A stretch of 64,000 nt of DNA from Abelmoschus esculentus (lineage: Eukaryota; Streptophyta; Magnoliopsida; Malvales; Malvaceae), in assembly GCA_035048815.1 (NCBI GenBank), contig JAUCBN010000017.1, positions 9,916,936 to 9,980,935 of the forward strand, in the 5' to 3' direction. Positions 36,427-47,451 of the stretch are shown one piece after another (the stretch's first letter is position 1; each line of letters starts with the position of its first letter). The position numbers and the translations under genes are program-made. The notes under the pieces were generated by a model that worked only from the letters and a program-made list of their open reading frames with translations, made no database searches and was not told the DNA's origin.

Positions 36427-37734
36427 TCATTTGGCTCGGCGGGGTTGACCACTGTCAACCTCCGCCGGAGAGTTGTGTGTGCTGCTCATCCCAGCTTTTT
36501 CTGCAGATCCTTTAGGAGGTGGCCGAGGGCGTTTAGGTCGAGAGCCCTCATCAGATGGCGGAGTTCTTTTAGATCTCCTAGTAACAACTGCACGAGCAGT
36601 TTTCTTCATTGGTGGCGCATGTTCAATCCAGTCAACAGCTTCCTGGAAAGCAGCATCATTGGCAAGATCAAGCTCCAGATCTTGGAGTTCTGGCATCGAC
36701 AGGCTATCATCAGCATCACCATCAGGAATCTTAGACCGAGTAGTAATATTGGGTTCCAACTCCGGAAAAACCGTTTGCAGGGGCTGAGAGGGGCCACGCC
36801 GAGCAGATAGTTTGCTTGGGACAGTTGGAAGAGTGCGAGGGCCCTGTGAGAAGACAAGGGCGTTCTCCTGGGCGGACAGATTTGTCACCGGAGCCTTGCC
36901 TTTATCATTAGAACCCGTGGAAGGAGATGCTTGAGAGTTTTGAGTAATGTAACGGATACGTCCTCTCTGCAGAGGTTGAGAAATCTTCTTCTTAGGGAGA
37001 TAGCGGAGCCAGTCACCATATTGAAGTTGTTCAGGCCTCTGTTCAGCTGGGATAGTGCAAAAATCAAGAGAGTGGCCAACACGACCACAACAGTGGCAGA
37101 GAGTGGGAAGGCGTTCATATTGCAGAGGACAAAACCGGGTAGAAGACCCCCCACCAATAGCAACACAACGTCGAACTAGTTTAGAGGCATCTAGAGATAC
37201 TCCTACCCGAAGATAGTCGACCATGTTGAGATCCATTTTCCGCGTGTCAATCTTTGTAACAGTTCCAATGAAAGCTCCGAGAGACTCACCAGTATTGTTA
37301 GCGGATTCCTCCGAGGCAAGGAGGATAGGTGGAATATTATAAATTCGTACCCACACATTTATTATCATAAAGGAGTGATCATCAAGTCTGAGAGCAGGAT
37401 CATATTGAGTTAGGGAGAGCCACTCATCCTTATAGGTCCATGGCCCCCTGGATAGAATATCCTCTTTAATCTTTTCATCCTTGAAGCAGATTAGGAACAG
37501 CCGTGGTCGCAATGCGCGCATAGAAGATAATTTAGCCGGGGTCCAAATACTGGTGAATGCTTTAATGATAATTTGATCATCAATGTCTTTCGAAGTGATC
37601 AAGTTCCCTAGCAAAGTTGTATGTGAATCAGCATCAGCAGAGTCCCAGGGAAGATTTGTTTGAAAAATAGTGGATTGCTCTTCCTCAGTAAATTGAATAT
37701 TCCTGAGGTGTTGTAGAAAAGATTTGGAATCCAT
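36427..37734 (-). CDS. LINE-2 ORF1, DUF4283 and CCHC RNA-binding protein
   Basis: 435 codons, intact. The frame is open further upstream to 38838, but I start at the ATG at 37734 (MDSKSFLQHL) because residues before it are low-complexity and not protein-like. Residues about 35-140 form a DUF4283-type domain (RLFLICF, GPWTYKDEWLSL, WVRIYNIP). A zinc knuckle CHCCGRVGHSLDFC (C-x2-C-x4-H-x4-C) lies near residue 220. The tail is basic and proline-rich (KRPRPPPKG). In plant L1 elements this protein binds the element RNA and helps form the particle used for retrotransposition. The stop TGA (36429-36427) overlaps an ATG (36430-36428). It is notable that ORF1 is intact while ORF2 is broken. Confidence 0.85.
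   Translation of the reverse strand: MDSKSFLQHLRNIQFTEEEQSTIFQTNLPWDSADADSHTTLLGNLITSKDIDDQIIIKAFTSIWTPAKLSSMRALRPRLFLICFKDEKIKEDILSRGPWTYKDEWLSLTQYDPALRLDDHSFMIINVWVRIYNIPPILLASEESANNTGESLGAFIGTVTKIDTRKMDLNMVDYLRVGVSLDASKLVRRCVAIGGGSSTRFCPLQYERLPTLCHCCGRVGHSLDFCTIPAEQRPEQLQYGDWLRYLPKKKISQPLQRGRIRYITQNSQASPSTGSNDKGKAPVTNLSAQENALVFSQGPRTLPTVPSKLSARRGPSQPLQTVFPELEPNITTRSKIPDGDADDSLSMPELQDLELDLANDAAFQEAVDWIEHAPPMKKTARAVVTRRSKRTPPSDEGSRPKRPRPPPKGSAEKAGMSSTHNSPAEVDSGQPRRAK
36437..36467 (-). promoter_or_regulatory. Stem-loop at end of LINE-2 ORF1
   Basis: The arms cggcggggttga (36437-36448) and tcaacctccgccg (36455-36467) pair with one bulge; c36449 and g36454 can extend the stem. It lies a few bases before the ORF1 stop in the ATGA overlap. 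Confidence 0.55.
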
Positions 37735-40139
37735 TAGAAAAGAAAGAAGGTATGGGTGGCAAGAATAGGGAACTTTGAGAGAGAATAAGTCATTAGTGGA
37801 ATATATGATCATATATATAGATGAGAGATCCATATGAAGGTAGGAAAGAAGAATTTCACTAGGAGTAGAAAAGAGTGGAAGAGTTTGAGAAGGAATAGAA
37901 CTTCTTTTAAAAAAGAAAATAAGATAGTTGGAAAAAAGAGACCAAAAAACTATTAAAGAAAATATAGGAGTTAGAAAATGAACAAATATGGAATTTTTAA
38001 TTAAAAGGAGAAAGAGTCCAATATGGAAAAAAGTTAAGATAACATAGAAGATGAGACACAAAGTCGGAGTTGATGTAAAAGTCTGAAAGTCAGACCATAG
38101 TTTGAGAAGGACACCATGTAAGGTGTTGGTATAAACCTTATATAAGGTTGGTAAACAACAAGAGAATATGAAGTAATCATAAAGTATGAGGAGCAACCAC
38201 AAAAGCACTAAAAAACACGACAGTATATACAATAAAGTAAGAATAAAAACGAAAACAACAACCGTAAAAAAAGAATGGTAAACAAAATAACGATAAATAG
38301 CATAGCAACATGTAATGTGATGAACTAAAAACCCTTTATACCGTAACCATAAGGAAAACATTCGATAATTTGGAGATATACCGTATCTAACACGAGAAGC
38401 CGAATCTAAACATCCCACCGATCCCACACGTCCACCACTGGTCCCATGCAAGCTGAGGGGGTACCACTGCATGCAAAGGCATGGACGTGGGTGAAACAAA
38501 GCCATAGAGCAGGTGGCGAGCTCAAGCATGGGGTCGAACCCCAATCCTGGCCAGAAAATAAGCGAGAGGAGCAGAGAAAGGCGAGGCAGGCACGCTCCTT
38601 CAGCTCCATGCAGAAACCGGCCCATGCACGAGTGCAGCATACTCCGCACTGGCCGCAGTAACCCCAGTAAGCAGCGAAAGCAATGCCAGCCGAGGGGTGT
38701 CGTGAACAGAAGCCAACGCAAAACACAGCATCGCCGGCTATCAAAACCAATCCCCTTCCTCCACAGTAGGTCGAAAAGGCACTTCCAAAAAACGCAGGCC
38801 AGAACCAGGCACCCGCGGACGGACGAGCGAGGCCGCAAGAAGCGCAGTGGGAGAACGGCAAAGTAGGAGCAGCTCCAACCACAGGACCACCAGAGTCGCC
38901 GTTGACAAAGATCCCTGAAAAGGGTAGTAAAGAACAGATCGCCAATGGCCCAAGAGATGACTGAGCGAAGCCAAGATCGCCTGTGACGATCAAGAACATA
39001 AAGATCGAAGCACTGGTTGATGAGGAGACAAGATACCGAAAGGTCACCGGCGCAAAGGAGGAGGAGAACGAAGTAGAGAAGATCAACCTGAACGGAGTCA
39101 AGATCATGACTGGCACGGTGGATGGCAGCCAGACACGACCAAGACGCCGAGAGCTTAGGCCCAGGGAGGAGAGAACAAGGACACCAACGACAGTGTGGAC
39201 AAAAAACCTTATCGGTGGAGGCAAAAACGTAGGTATCCGATCATGGCCAAACCTGGACAGGTCGAGAACAGATCGGAGGCCAAAGGGGTGAAAGCCGAAG
39301 ACGAAAAGGTGAAGGAAACCACTGGTGCCGGCACAGGTTATCTCTTACAATGAACCGCCATTGCCAGCGAAAGTCCTTGGTAAAAAGCAAACTGCAAATC
39401 CCACGTCGCCAGGCGTTGGAAAAATAGAGCTTCAAGACTCTGAAAGCTTGCGCAGAACCACGAGTATGGCGACTGGTATGGAGACGCAAACCACAGGGAG
39501 GCTTCACCGTTGGCGTGGATGCAAGAAGGGCTATAGAAACACACAGTCGTATATCTGGGAGAGAACCACAAAGAGATATAGAACAAGGCACCCTTGGCCA
39601 CCGGAACTCCATCCCAAGCTTGAGTTTCAGAAGCCAAACAACCGTAGAAGGCAGAGAAATCTGCAGATCAAGAAACAAGACCGAAGAAACTGGTGGATGA
39701 TATACGAAACAAGATTCCAGACAAGCTGGTGGACAATATACAAAACCAAGAGGAATCATTGGTATAGAAAAAACAATGAGAAACGCATCAAACCCAGCGG
39801 ATGTACATCCCGTCGATGCAGAGAGAAGATTGGAGAAGGAAGATCCTACTTCTTTCAGTCGTATCGTTGGTATAGTTGGTATAGAGGAAACAGAGAAAGA
39901 AGCGGCAAATCCCGTGGATGTGCCGGTGAGTAGATCGGCGACGAAACCGTCCGACAGAGACGCGGTGAGAAGATCGACGACGGATGTTCCTTCCTCTCTT
40001 AGAAGATGGCGAGGTGGAGGTACGAACGGCACAAGGTTGAAAGTGATGAAGAAGGCGGCGGCATGGCTGAGAAAGAAGAAACGTGAGGAGAAGAAGAGAG
40101 AGAAGAGAGAAAAGAAAGAAACATCCATCACAGTTTATC
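37735..40139 (-). other. LINE-2 5' leader
   Basis: About 2.4 kb between ORF1 and the right satellite junction, GC-rich from about 38400 to 40000, unlike the AT-rich flanks. It contains one clear twin hairpin (38111-38149) and a stem-2-like CCCT-gaaa-AGGG at 38913-38924. Long open frames exist on both strands here (for example 39241-40131 minus and 39325-39933 plus), but none shows a recognisable domain. A promoter is likely near the right end, though I cannot place it. Confidence 0.5.
38111..38149. repeat. Twin-hairpin motif, copy d
   Basis: Stem 1 ACACC/GGTGT (38111-38115 with 38122-38126); stem 2 is the perfect palindrome AACCTTATATAAGGTT (38134-38149). Followed by ggt, as in the other copies. 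Confidence 0.55.
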
Positions 40140-43100
40140 TTCCGTTCTATTTTTAACCGAGTAAAATTCTGAAAATTTCAGATTAATCTGTATAATTTTG
40201 TTCAAAAGCTAATACTTAAATATTTGAAATCATAAAATTTGATTTTAATAAAATTTGGTTGTCGTTTTGAGGCGATTAAAACGTGCATGTCTAAATGGGC
40301 TTTATAGAGATTCCGTTCGAATTTTAACCGAGTAAAAACCTGAAAATTTGAGATTAATCTGTATAATTTTGTTCAAAACCCTATAATTAACTATTTGAAC
40401 TCATAAAATTTAATTTAATAACATTTGGTTGTCGTTTTGATGCGATTAATACGAGCATGTCTAAATATGCTCTATTGAGAATCCGTTCGAATTTTAACCG
40501 AGTAAAAATCTTAAAATTTGAGATTAATATGTATAATTTGTTCAAAAGCCTATAATTAAATGTTTAAACTCATAAAATTTGATTTAGTAACATTTGGTTA
40601 TCGTTTTGTTGGGATTAAAACTTGCATGTCTAAATGGGCTTTATAGAGATTCTGTTCTAATTTTAACCAAGTAAAATTCTAAGTATTTCAGATTAATCTG
40701 TATAATTTTGTTCAAAAGCTAATAATTAAGTATTTAAAATCATAAAATTTTATTTTAATAACATTTGTTTTTCGTTTTGAGGCGATTAAAACGTGCATGT
40801 CTAAATGGGCTTTATAGAGATTCCGTTAGAATTTTAACCGAGTAAAAAGCTGAAAATTTGAGATTAATCTGTATAATTTTGTTCAAAAGCCTATAATTAA
40901 CTATTTGAACTCATAAAATTTAATTTAATAGTATTTGGTTGTCGTTTTGATGCGATTAAAACGTGCATGTCTAAATGGGCTTTATAGAGATTCCGTTCAA
41001 ATTTTAACCGAGTAAAAAGTTGAAAATTTGAGATTAATCTGTATAATTTTGTTCAAAAGTCTATAATTAACTATTTAAACTCATAAAATTTAATTTAATA
41101 ACATTTGTTTGTCGTTTTGATGGGATTAATACGAGCATGTCTAAATGTGCTCTATAGAGAATCCGTTCGAATTTTAACCGAGTAAAAACCTTAAAATTTG
41201 AGTTTAATCTGTATAATTTTGTTCAAAAGACCATAATTAAATATTTAAACTCATAAAATTTAATTTAATAACATTTGGTTGTCGTTTTGTTGGGATTAAA
41301 ACGTGCATGTCTAAATGGGCTTTATAGAGATTCCGTTCTAATTTTAACCGAGTAAAATTCTAAAAATTTCAGATTAATCTGTATAATTTTGTTCAAAATC
41401 TAATAATTAAATATTTGAAATCATAAAATTTGATTTTAATAAAATTTGGTTGTCGTTTTGAGACGATTAAAATGTGCATGTCTAAATGGGCTTTATAGAG
41501 ATTCCGTTCGAATTTTAACCGAGTAAAAAGCTAAAAATTTGAGATTAATCTGTATAATTTTATTCAAAACCTTATAATTAACTATTTAAACTCATAAAAT
41601 TTAATTTAATAACATTTGGTTTTCGTTTTAATGCGATTAATATGAGCATGTCTAAATGTGCTCTATAGAGAATCCGTTCGAATTTTAACCGAGTAAAAAC
41701 CTTAAAATTTGAGATTAATCTATATAATTTTGTTCAAAAGCCCATAATTAAATAATTAAACTCATAAAATTTGATTTAATAATATTTGGTTGTCGTTTTG
41801 TTGGGATTAAAACGTGAATGTCTAATGGGCTTTATATAGGTTCCGTTACAATTTTAACCGAGTAAAATTCTGAAAACTTCAGATTAATCTGTATAATTTT
41901 GTTCAAAAGCTAATAATTAAATATTTGAAATCATAAAATTTGATTTTAATAAAATTTGGTTGTCGTTTTGATGCGATTAAAACGTGCATGTCTAAATGGA
42001 ATTTATAAAGATCCAGTTCAAATTTTAACCGAATAAAAAGCTGAAAATTTGATATTAATCTGTATAATTTTATTCACAAGCCTATAATTAACTATTTGAA
42101 CTCATAAAATTTAATTTAATAAAATTTGGTTGTCGTTTTGATGCGATTAATACGAGCATGTCTAAATGTGCTCTGTGGAGAATCTGTTCGAATTTTAACC
42201 GAGTAAAAACCTTAAAATTTGAGATTAATCTGTATAATTTTGTTCAAAAGCCCATAATTAAATATTTAAACTCATAAAATTTGATTCAATAACATTTGGT
42301 TGTCGTTTTGCTGGGATTAAAACGTGTATGTCTAAATGGGTTTTATAGAGATTCCGTTCTATTTTTAACCGAGTAAAAATCTGAAAATTTCAGATTAATC
42401 TGTATAATTTTGTTCAAAAGCTAAAAATTAAATATTTGAAATCATAAAATTTGATTTTAATAAAATTTGGTTGTAGTTTTGATGCGATTAAAACGTGCAT
42501 GTATAAATTGGCTTTATAAAGATCCAGTTCAAATTTTAACCGAGTAAAAAGCTGAAAATTTGAGATTAATTTGTATAATTTTGTTCAAAAGCCTTTAATT
42601 AACTATTTAAACTAATAAAATTTAATTTAATAACATTTGGTTTTCGTTTTGATGCGATTAATACGAGCATGTCTAAATGTGTTCTATAGATAATCCGTTC
42701 GAATTTTAACCGAGTAAAAACCTTAAAATTTGAGATTAATCTGTATAATTTTGTACAAAAGCCCATAATTAAATATTTAAACTCATAAAATTTGATTTAA
42801 TAACATTTGGTTGTCGTTTTGTTGGGATTAAAATATGCATGTCTAAATGGGCTTTATAGAGATTCCGTTCTAATTTTAACCGAGTAAAATTCTGAAAATT
42901 TCAGATTAATCTGTATAATTTTATTCAATAGCTAATAATTAAATATTTGAAATCATAAAATTTGATTTTAATAAAATTTGGTTGTCGTTTTAATGCGATT
43001 AAAACGTGCATGTCTAAATGGGCTTTATAGAGATTTCGTTCAAATTTTAACCGAGTAAAAAGCTGAAAATTTGAGATTAATCTGTATAATTTTGTTCAAA

Positions 43101-44777
43101 AGCCTATAATTAACTATTTAAACTCATAAACTTTAATTTAATAACATTTTGTTGTCGTTTTGATACGATTAATACGAGCATGTCTAAATGTGCTCTATAG
43201 AGAATCCGTTCGAATTTTAACAGAGTAAAAACCTTAAAATTTGAGATTAATTTGTATAATTTTGTTCAAAATCCCATAATTAAATATTTAAACTCATAAA
43301 ATTTGATTTAATAACATTTGTTTGTCGTTTTATTAGGATTAAAACGTGCATGTCTAAATGGGCTTTATAGAGATTCCGTTGTAATTTTAACCGAGTAAAA
43401 ATCTGAAAATTACAGATTAATCTGTATAATTTTGTTCAAAAGCTAATAATTAAATATTTGAAATCATAAAATTTGGTTTTAATAAAATTTGCTTGTCGTT
43501 TTGATGCGATTAAAATGTGCATGTCTAAATGGGTTTTATAGAGATTCCGTTCGAATTTTAACCGATTAAAAAGCTAAAAATTTGAGATTAATCTGTATAA
43601 TTTTGTTCAAAACCCTATAATTAACTATTTAAACTCATAAAATTTAATTTAATAACATTTGGTTTTCGTTTTGATGCGATTAATACGAGCATGTCTAAAT
43701 GTGCTCTATAGAGAATCCGTTCGAATTTTAAACGAGTAAAAAACTTAAAATTTGAGATTAATCTATATAATTTTGTTCAAAAGCCCATAATTAAATAATT
43801 AAACTCATAAAATTTGATTTAATAATATTTGGTTGTCGTTTTGTTGGGATTAAAACGTGCATGTCTAATGGGCTTTATATAGGTTCCGTTATAATTTTAA
43901 CCGAGTAAAATTCTGAAAATTTCAGATTAATCTGTATAATTTTGTTCAAAACCCTATAATTAACTATTTAAAATCATAAAATTTAATTTAATAACATTTG
44001 GTTTTCGTTTTGATGCGATTAATACGGGCATGTCTAAATGTGCTATATAGAGAATCCGTTCGAATTTTAACAGAGTAAAAACCTTAAAATTTGAGATTAA
44101 TCTGTATAATTTTTGGTCAAAAGCTCATAATTAAATATTTAAACTCATAAAATTTGATTTAATAATATTTGGTTGTCGTTTTGTTGGGATTAAAACGTGT
44201 ATGTCTAAATGGGCTTTATAGAGATTCCGTTCTAATTTTAACCGAGTAAAATTCTAAAAATTTCAGATTAATCTGTATAATTTTGTTCAAAAGCTAATAA
44301 TTAAATATTTGAAATCATAAAATTTGATTTTAATAAAATTTAGTTGTCGTTTTGATGCGATTAAAAGATGCATGTCTAAATGGGCTTTATAGAGATTCCG
44401 TTCGAATTTTAATCGAGTAAAAAGCTAAAAGTTTGAGATTAATCTGTATAATTTTGTTCAAAACCCTATAATTAACTATTTAAAATCATAAAATTTAATT
44501 TAATAACATTTGGTTTTCGTTTTGATGCGATTAATACGAGCATGTCTAAATGTGCTCTATAGAGAATCCGTTCGAATTTTAACCGAGTAAAATACTTAAA
44601 ATTTGAGATTAATCTGTATAATTTTATTCAAAAGCCCATAATTAAATAATTAAACTCATAAAATTTGATTTAATAACATTTGGTTGTCGTTTTGTTGGGA
44701 TTAAAACGTGCATGTCTAAATGGGCTTTATAGAGATTCCGTTCTAATTTTAACCGAGTAAAATTCTGAAAATTTGAG
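40140..44777. repeat. AT-rich ~170-bp satellite array, right part
   Basis: About 27 more monomers of the same A, B and C classes in the same orientation as the left part; LINE-2 splits the two. The array ends abruptly at about 44777 inside a monomer (gaaaatttgagatg, then unrelated sequence). Confidence 0.95.
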
Positions 44778-45395
44778 ATGTAATTAGAAGCTAAAAACCA
44801 GAACTTTATGGCTAAATGAACAGAGTATTCGATGCATTATTCGTGAACTATTTGTATAATGTTCGTTAATGTTCGTTTATTAAGCTAAATAAACCAGTAT
44901 GAACAAATATTTTATGTTTGGTTAATAAACGAATGGACACGAACATAGATGTGTTTGGCTTGTTTATATTCACGAACAAACTTGTTTATATTTATTTATA
45001 GGTTTGTTTGCGTCGTTTATAAACTCGTTTATGTTCGTTTATAATATCGTGGCTTAATTCTAGAATTTGGGGTTTAGTTTGTAAAGTGAGTAAAACATGT
45101 TCACTAACACTAAACGAACATGTTCGTGAACACTAAATGAACATGCTTGTGAATGTTAAACGAACCGAACACGAATGCACCAAAAAGTAAACGAACCGAG
45201 CTCAAACATGCCATTAAAAATTTAAATGAGCATGAATCGAGTTCAAACACCTTTAAAAATATATAATCAAATACGAACATACCTTTATTCATTAAGCTCA
45301 GTTCATTTACCCCTACGCAGAACTCAAATCCTACATACGTGGAAATGAAAACAAACATCTATTTCCTTTTCTCATACCTGAAGCAAAGATTCAGA
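44778..45395. repeat. Dispersed repeat rich in ttcgttta/taaacgaa
   Basis: Many copies of gttcgtttat and its complement (taaacgaac, ttcgtgaac) lie in both orientations between about 44840 and 45230, giving a fold-back character. This resembles a small non-autonomous element, but I cannot define termini or a target duplication. A minus-strand frame at 45110-45358 is not convincing as a gene. This stretch would be intron 2 of the TAB2-like gene if that gene continues leftwards. Confidence 0.45.
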
Positions 45396-45402
45396 AACTC
45401 AC

Positions 45403-46039
45403 CCGTTTACTTGGAACTGGCTTTATACCAAGCTCTTTGCATGCCTTTGTGATTATGGTTTGCATTTGAGACCTACAAATCCGACCAAAAATAACCAATT
45501 AAGACATTTCATCATGCAGTTTGCATACTTTATAAGAAGATTTGCAAAATTTACCTGAAGAACCGAAGTTTTTGTGGCAAAGGGACACCTAAATCGTCAC
45601 TTATGGTTACAATAGCATCTTTCAAAGTAATACTATTGATAACGTTGTTGGGGAAAAACTTGGTGTACTGAAGTGAAAGCGAGCTGTCACACACCACAAG
45701 TTCCCATATCTTCTTGCCTCTAATATCCAGAATCGGCCTCGAGCAGAAATCCAGCTCCCACTCTGTAACACTCGCGGGATCGGTCTCCGGGTCAAGGTAG
45801 CTCAACTCGGAAGTTGGGTCATCTTCTTCGATGTTGTCAAAAGCTTCTTCTTCTGGCACTGACACTGAGCTTTCAGATACAGAGTTGGGTTTGGAATGGT
45901 GGAGCTGTTGGTGGGTTTTAGGTGAGAAAAGGAATGAAACGTTGTTGGGTTTTGTGTAAAAGTTAGATTTTGAGTTTGGTTTCTGTGATTGGATGGTTGG
46001 AGATTTGATTCTTGCGGAATTGAAGCTTAGAGTTGCCAT
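45403..46039 (-). CDS. TAB2: TAB2-like chloroplast RNA-binding protein, first two exons
   Basis: Exon 1 runs from ATG at 46039 to 45555 (161 codons plus two bases), followed by GTAAAT. Exon 2 is 45472-45403 (70 bases), preceded by AG and followed by GTGAGT; the splice keeps the frame. Residues 1 to about 85 are Ser/Asn-rich and look like a plastid transit peptide. The conserved part begins at about residue 111 (WELDFCSRPILDIRGKKIWELVVCD) and continues through FPNNVIN to SQMQTIITKACKELGIKPVPSKR in exon 2. In the family (TAB2 of Chlamydomonas, ATAB2 of Arabidopsis) the protein supports translation of photosystem mRNAs in the chloroplast. Family members are roughly twice this length. No further exon is seen to the left, where repeat DNA and the satellite begin. 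Truncated relic, or a gene with a huge intron. Confidence 0.85.
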
Positions 46040-46248
46040 GGAAATGCAGTGTGAATAATTATGAAACCAGTGAAGATGATGGCGGGTTTTCAGTTATAGA
46101 AAGAACCTGAACCACACATATCTGTTGGCAGAGATGGAGAGAGCCTTTGGATAGAGCGGTCCGTTCCCTTACTGTGAAATTCATATTAATCCTAACCCAT
46201 ACACATCTTATGCATCAACTGTTTGAACTAGAATCGTCTAAAAAAATA
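46040..46248 (-). promoter_or_regulatory. TAB2 5' flank
   Basis: The 209 bases upstream of the TAB2 start, up to the Mutator-like element. No clear TATA box is seen on the minus strand. The element sits about 0.2 kb from the start codon, so it may affect the promoter. Confidence 0.35.
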
Positions 46249-46257
46249 TATATCTTT
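46249..46257. repeat. Target site duplication, left copy
   Basis: TATATCTTT, identical to 47883-47891. Confidence 0.8.
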
Positions 46258-46680
46258 GGATAAACTAATTCAGTAACCACTCAATTAATTGTGAATATTT
46301 ATTTTGATCATTAAATTAAAGAACTCGTCAATCAGGACACCTAATTTTAAAACTCTACCTATTTTGATCATTGTCGTTAAAATTCTAACGGAAAAGTTAA
46401 CGTTAGTGACATGGCAGTTAAATAAAATCTGTAAAATTACATATTTAATGCCTACAATTTATTTATTATTTTAATTTATAATAATTTTAAATTAATAAAT
46501 AAATTAATCACACAATCGATTGATAACATGTATCATCATCGGATTGGATGATTATTTTTATTTATTGTTTTATATTTATTTTTCTTCAATAGGATTGTGA
46601 CACGTGTCACCACTAAGAGATGACACATGTCACAATCGAATGAATGAAAAATTAAGAGAGTTGATTGTTTTTGGTAAAAA

Positions 46681-46740
46681 TTGAACATGTGATCTCTTGA
46701 TTAAAAAACTAACAGACTTACCACTGGACCAACACAATGT
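46681..46740 (-). other. tRNA-like block in left arm
   Basis: Read on the minus strand: tggtccagtggtaag (A-box-like) and, after a tRNA-like distance, cacatgttcaa (B-box-like). It is the inverted partner of 47452-47507. Confidence 0.45.
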
Positions 46741-47451
46741 GTTATGACATTGGTGCATCATAATATATATATAAATCGTATAAAACAAAAAAATGCTAGA
46801 GAAAAAAAATAAGGAACATCAAAGATGAATTATTTTATTCGAATATTATATTTTTGAATAAAAGTATTTGGTTATTAAATATTCGTATAATAAATATTCA
46901 AATAAAATTATTTTTACAATAAATATTCGAATATTTGGATTTAAAAATATTTAAATAAAAATATTTAGATTTTAAATATTTAAATAAAAAATTTGACTAA
47001 TAAATATAAGAATAAAAATATTCGTATAGTAAATATACATATAAAAATATTTGAATAAAAATATTCGAATACTTATGATTTTTATTCGAATGTTGGAATA
47101 AAAATATTTATAATTTTTATTTGAATATCCAAATATTTTTTATTTGAATATTTAAAATTCAAATATTTTTATTCCAATATTTTTTAATCCAAATATTTTT
47201 ATTCGAGTATTTATTATACGAATATTTTTATTTTTATATTTATTATTCAAATATTTAAAATCTAAATATTTTTAAATTCAAATATTTATGATTTCTATTC
47301 AAATATTTATTGTAGAAATACTTTTATTCAAAAATATAATATTCAAATAAAATAATTCGTCTTTGATGTTTCATAGTTTTTTCATTAACTTTTTTTTTAT
47401 TTTATACGATTTATATATATTATGATGTACATAAAGTTATAGATATTTGGT

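Larger units (their letters stand above)
31202..40139 (-). mobile_element. LINE-2: long L1-type LINE inside the satellite
   Basis: An antisense LINE of about 8.9 kb interrupting the satellite. Its 3' end carries a T run (31202-31210, poly-A on the element strand) followed by the L1-like segment with 'gggcctcattaaaac'. Rightwards come RNase H, zf-RVT, RT, endonuclease, an extra endonuclease start, a full ORF1 and a GC-rich leader of about 2.4 kb. The satellite resumes at about 40140 within the same part of the monomer, which supports insertion into an existing array. Confidence 0.85.

Noticed and set aside
37735..38838. Extending LINE-2 ORF1 upstream to give an 803-residue protein
   Set aside because: The extra part is low-complexity and hydrophobic, without domains; ORF1-like sequence starts at MDSKSFLQHL.
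39241..40131. Long frames on both strands in the LINE-2 leader
   Set aside because: Both strands are open in GC-rich sequence, and neither shows a recognised domain.
45110..45358. Minus-strand frame left of TAB2 exon 2 as a further exon
   Set aside because: It does not resemble TAB2, and it overlaps the ttcgttta repeat.
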